The translations under genes and the position numbers were made by a program. Positions 61,585 through 64,000 of a stretch of 64,000 nt of DNA are shown here, piece after piece. Position 1 is the stretch's first letter; every line of letters begins with the position of its first letter. The DNA comes from Solirubrobacteraceae bacterium (lineage in GTDB: Bacteria; Actinomycetota; Thermoleophilia; Solirubrobacterales; Solirubrobacteraceae): positions 1 through 64,000 of the forward strand of contig JANWIP010000019.1 in assembly GCA_025449845.1 (NCBI GenBank), in the 5' to 3' direction. The notes beneath the pieces are model-generated. The model was not told where the DNA came from. It searched no databases and worked only from the letters and a program-made list of their open reading frames with translations.

Positions 61585-63186
61585 ATGAGCACCACTGCCA
61601 CCCCATCCGATCATCCTGAGACGCTGGAATCGAGCGCCGCGCTGGAATCGAGCATCGCGCTGGAGTCAGGCGCCGGCGAACACTCTGACGCCGGCGCGGA
61701 CGCCCGCGGCGATGCGGCCAGCAAGCGCGAGCGTCGCCGTTGGATAGCGCTCGGCGTGCTCTGCCTCGGCCAGCTGATGATGGTCCTGGATGCGACCATC
61801 GTCAACGTCGCCTTGCCCGCCATCCAGCGCGAACTTCACTTCACGCAGGCCAACCTCACTTGGGTAATCGATGGCTACCTGATCACGTTCGGCGGCTTCC
61901 TGCTGCTGGCGGGCAGGTTTGGCGATCTGGTGGGCCGCAAGAAGGTCTTTCTCAGCGGGCTCGGCCTGTTCGTGGCCGCGTCCATACTGTGCGGGCTGGC
62001 CGACAGTCAGGCGATGCTGATCGGCGCCCGCCTGATCCAGGGGATTGGCGGCGCGATCGCCTCAAGCGTAATCCTGGCGATCATCGTCACCGAGTTTCCG
62101 CAGAAGGCCGAGCAGGCCAAGGCGATGGGCCTGTACGCGTTTGTGTCCGCCGGAGGTGGCTCCATTGGCCTGCTCGCCGGCGGCGCGCTCACGCAGTCGC
62201 TGAACTGGCACTGGATCTTCTTCGTCAACGTGCCCATCGGCGCGGTTGCGCTGCTGCTTGGCTGGATGCTGATCGAGGAGAACGTGGGCATCGGCCTCGC
62301 GGGAGGCGTCGATATTCTCGGCTCGGCCTTGATCACGCTTGCGACCATGTTTGGCGCGTTCGCGATCGTCAAGTCCAGCGAATACGGCCTGCTCTCGCCG
62401 CGCACGCTCGGCGCGGGCGGGGTCTCACTGGCTCTGCTGGGCGCCTTCCTGGCGCTGGAGGCGCGAGTGGCCAACCCGATCATGCCGCTGCGCATCCTGC
62501 GCCTGCGCACGCTGATGGGGTCGAGCCTCGTCCGCGGCCTGCTCGTCACGGGCATGTTCTCCGCGTTCTTCCTCGGCGCGCTGTACCTCGAGCGCGTGCT
62601 CGGCTACGACGCGATCGACACGGGACTGGCGTTCATGCCTCTGACCCTCGCCATCGCGGCGATGTCGTTGGGCATATCGGCACGCGCGGTGGCGCGCTTC
62701 GGCGCCGTGCAGACGCTGGCGGTCGGGCTGGGCGGCATCGTCGTCGGCCTGGTGCTACTGGCCCTGCAGGGTGTCCATGCAAGCTACTTCCCCGGCCTTT
62801 TCTTCGCCTTCCTCGCACTCGGCCTCTGCGCGGGCGCATCCTTCCTGCCACTGCTGATGATCGGTATGGCCGACGCGCCCCCGCGCGACGCGGGTCTGGC
62901 CTCGGGGATCATCAACGTCTCCGTGCAGCTGTTCGGCGCGATCGGCCTGGCCACGCTGGGCACGATCGCCACCGACCGCACCCAGGCGTTGAGTGCCGAC
63001 GGCAGCCCGTTGACCAGTGCGCTGACCGGCGGATACCACTTGGCGTATGTGGTCGCCTCGGTGTTCGTTGCGCTGGGGATTCTCGCGGCCTTCCTGTTGT
63101 TGCGCCCCCCGGCTTCCCAGCGGCAGGAGGTCGACCTGAGGCCGGAGGGAGTGAACGGCGAGCGCTTGGCAGCACAGGCCGCGTAA
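61585..63186 (+). CDS. DHA2-family MFS drug transporter (14 TM)
   Basis: A 533-aa exporter. The family start LGVLCLGQLMMVLDATIVNV and ALPAIQRELHFTQANLTWVI is clear, followed by GRFGDLVGRKKVF (loop 2-3) and GAIASSVILAIIVTEFPQKA. Fourteen helices are expected. The N-terminal 45 residues are acidic and Ser/Ala-rich with repeats of LESS (ALESSIALESGAG). It has a strong ribosome binding site (GGAAGGAG) and is divergent from its probable MarR repressor. Confidence 0.92.
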   Translation: MSTTATPSDHPETLESSAALESSIALESGAGEHSDAGADARGDAASKRERRRWIALGVLCLGQLMMVLDATIVNVALPAIQRELHFTQANLTWVIDGYLITFGGFLLLAGRFGDLVGRKKVFLSGLGLFVAASILCGLADSQAMLIGARLIQGIGGAIASSVILAIIVTEFPQKAEQAKAMGLYAFVSAGGGSIGLLAGGALTQSLNWHWIFFVNVPIGAVALLLGWMLIEENVGIGLAGGVDILGSALITLATMFGAFAIVKSSEYGLLSPRTLGAGGVSLALLGAFLALEARVANPIMPLRILRLRTLMGSSLVRGLLVTGMFSAFFLGALYLERVLGYDAIDTGLAFMPLTLAIAAMSLGISARAVARFGAVQTLAVGLGGIVVGLVLLALQGVHASYFPGLFFAFLALGLCAGASFLPLLMIGMADAPPRDAGLASGIINVSVQLFGAIGLATLGTIATDRTQALSADGSPLTSALTGGYHLAYVVASVFVALGILAAFLLLRPPASQRQEVDLRPEGVNGERLAAQAA

Positions 63187-63223
63187 CCGAAAGCAGAGCA
63201 AGCGGATCTCCACAAATGATCGA

Positions 63224-63252
63224 TTGACAGCGTAAGTCTCAGAATGTAGAAC
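63224..63252 (+). promoter_or_regulatory. promoter of the papain-like protease gene
   Basis: TTGACA (63224-63229), 17 nt, TAGAAC (63247-63252). A short inverted repeat GGCGGA-CA-TCCGCC follows at 63264-63277, in the 5' untranslated region, and AAAGGA precedes the ATG at 63305. Confidence 0.65.
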
Positions 63253-63304
63253 TCTTTGTCTACGGCGGACATCCGCCACCTCACGCCGGCGAAAGGACCA
63301 TTTC

Positions 63305-63997
63305 ATGGCTCCAGATCACGAAGTCCATAAGGCTCGCCTGCACGAGCAGCCGATGGCGGGCATGCGCCTGGGCCGCCACGTCGAGCACGATCCCCGCTCG
63401 CGCGAATTCACGGCCAAAAGGGCTCCCAAGATCGTCAGCGTCAAACACCAGGCCACCGGGCTCCCGCTCGACCAGGGAGAAATTGGATCCTGCACCGCCA
63501 ACGCCCTCTGCGGCGCGCTTGATTCCGCGCCTGATTTCACCGGCAGCACCACTCTCACCGAGCACGACGCCGTCCAGCTCTATGAACTGGAGACGAAAAT
63601 GGAGGGCGAGCCCTACCCTCCCAACGATCCCGGAGGCAGCGGACTGATGGTCTGCAAGGCCGCCAAGCAGCTCGGCCTAATCACCTCCTACCGGCACGCC
63701 TTCGGCGTTGAGCACGCGCTTCAGGCGCTCGTCCTGCGGCCTGTCATCACCGGCATCAGGTGGTTCACCAGCTTCGATACCCCCGACTCGAGTGGCCTCG
63801 TGCAGATCGCTCCCGGTGCCACCGTGCGCGGTGGCCACGAGGTCGTCGCCGATGAGATCGACGCTGAGAACAAGCTCGTCTGGTTCTGGAACAGCTGGGG
63901 CACCAAGTACGCGCAGGGCGGGCGCTTCTGCATGAGCTGGGACACCTGGAAGACGCTGCTTGAAGAACAGGGCGACGTTACCGTGCCTCTCAAATAA
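63305..63997 (+). CDS. papain-fold (C1-like) cysteine protease
   Basis: A 230-aa protein with all C1 catalytic elements in order: the oxyanion Gln and nucleophile Cys in LDQGEIGSCTANALCGAL (Cys about 63), the His in VRGGHEVVADEID, and the Asn in WFWNSWGTKYA. There is no signal peptide or propeptide, so it may act in the cytoplasm or be exported by another route. It is transcribed alone from a good promoter. Bacterial C1 proteases of this compact type are of unknown substrate. The gene ends 3 bp before the window end. Confidence 0.88.
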   Translation: MAPDHEVHKARLHEQPMAGMRLGRHVEHDPRSREFTAKRAPKIVSVKHQATGLPLDQGEIGSCTANALCGALDSAPDFTGSTTLTEHDAVQLYELETKMEGEPYPPNDPGGSGLMVCKAAKQLGLITSYRHAFGVEHALQALVLRPVITGIRWFTSFDTPDSSGLVQIAPGATVRGGHEVVADEIDAENKLVWFWNSWGTKYAQGGRFCMSWDTWKTLLEEQGDVTVPLK

Positions 63998-64000
63998 TCG

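Noticed and set aside
1-64000. CRISPR arrays, insertion sequences or rRNA genes
   Set aside because: No regularly spaced direct repeats, no transposase ORF with terminal repeats and no rRNA sequence were seen.

Overview
The window is high-GC DNA with dense, often overlapping genes. It most resembles an actinobacterium of the class Thermoleophilia (Solirubrobacterales-like). This is an inference from several large secreted protein types I associate with that group (52644-58721, 14640-16412, 25842-27243), DHA2 and Nramp transporters, split acyl-CoA mutases and apparently leaderless starts. No rRNA gene is present to confirm it.

Layout. (1) 1-3661 is the end of an integrated conjugative element: a MobF relaxase split into relaxase and helicase genes, a toxin-antitoxin pair, and the 3' half of a tRNA-Arg gene as probable attachment site. 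(2) 3709-6732 holds two TetR-regulated mini-operons, the first with a perfect 26-bp palindrome. (3) 6778-13867 (minus) is a tightly coupled five-gene surface-polysaccharide operon (three GT4s, a two-domain GT2, a Wzx-type flippase), with a divergent methyltransferase. (4) 14640-27243 mixes secreted proteins, a P450, an HU protein, an RmlD-like reductase, an orphan substrate-binding lipoprotein, a class II aldolase relative, an isobutyryl-CoA-mutase-like subunit, an arylsulfotransferase-like protein and a universal stress protein. (5) 28001-30557 packs three toxin-antitoxin modules (VapBC, HicBA, a decayed MazEF-like pair) around a lipoprotein signal-peptidase homologue, ending at tRNA-Ser(GGA). 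(6) 30673-43871 carries cell-envelope and signalling genes: L,D-transpeptidase, a DtxR-type regulator with Nramp transporter, methyltransferase, divergent GtrA and GtrB-like genes, a collagen-like protein followed by a start-codon-masking hairpin, an MFS exporter, and an alpha-oxoamine synthase translationally coupled to a ten-TM GGDEF-EAL protein. (7) 44068-52540 is a type I restriction-modification operon (hsdM-hsdS-hsdR) flanked by small genes and gene relics. (8) 52644-58721 is a visibly lower-GC block of secreted proteins. (9) 58750-60246 is a decayed integration site: an integrase pseudogene, tRNA-Ser(TGA), a tRNA-Ser 3' fragment and tRNA-Ser(GCT). (10) 60379-63997 has an AbrB/PIN module, a MarR-regulated drug exporter and a papain-fold protease.

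The most unusual observations are: a shared TTTGGCTC hairpin motif next to both tRNA fragments and beside the restriction operon; the coupling of an alpha-oxoamine synthase (the fold of CqsA-type autoinducer synthases) to a membrane c-di-GMP enzyme, followed by an exporter; a 16-bp-arm hairpin that contains the start codon of the gene after the collagen-like protein; and repeated copies of the gtrA stop-codon region.
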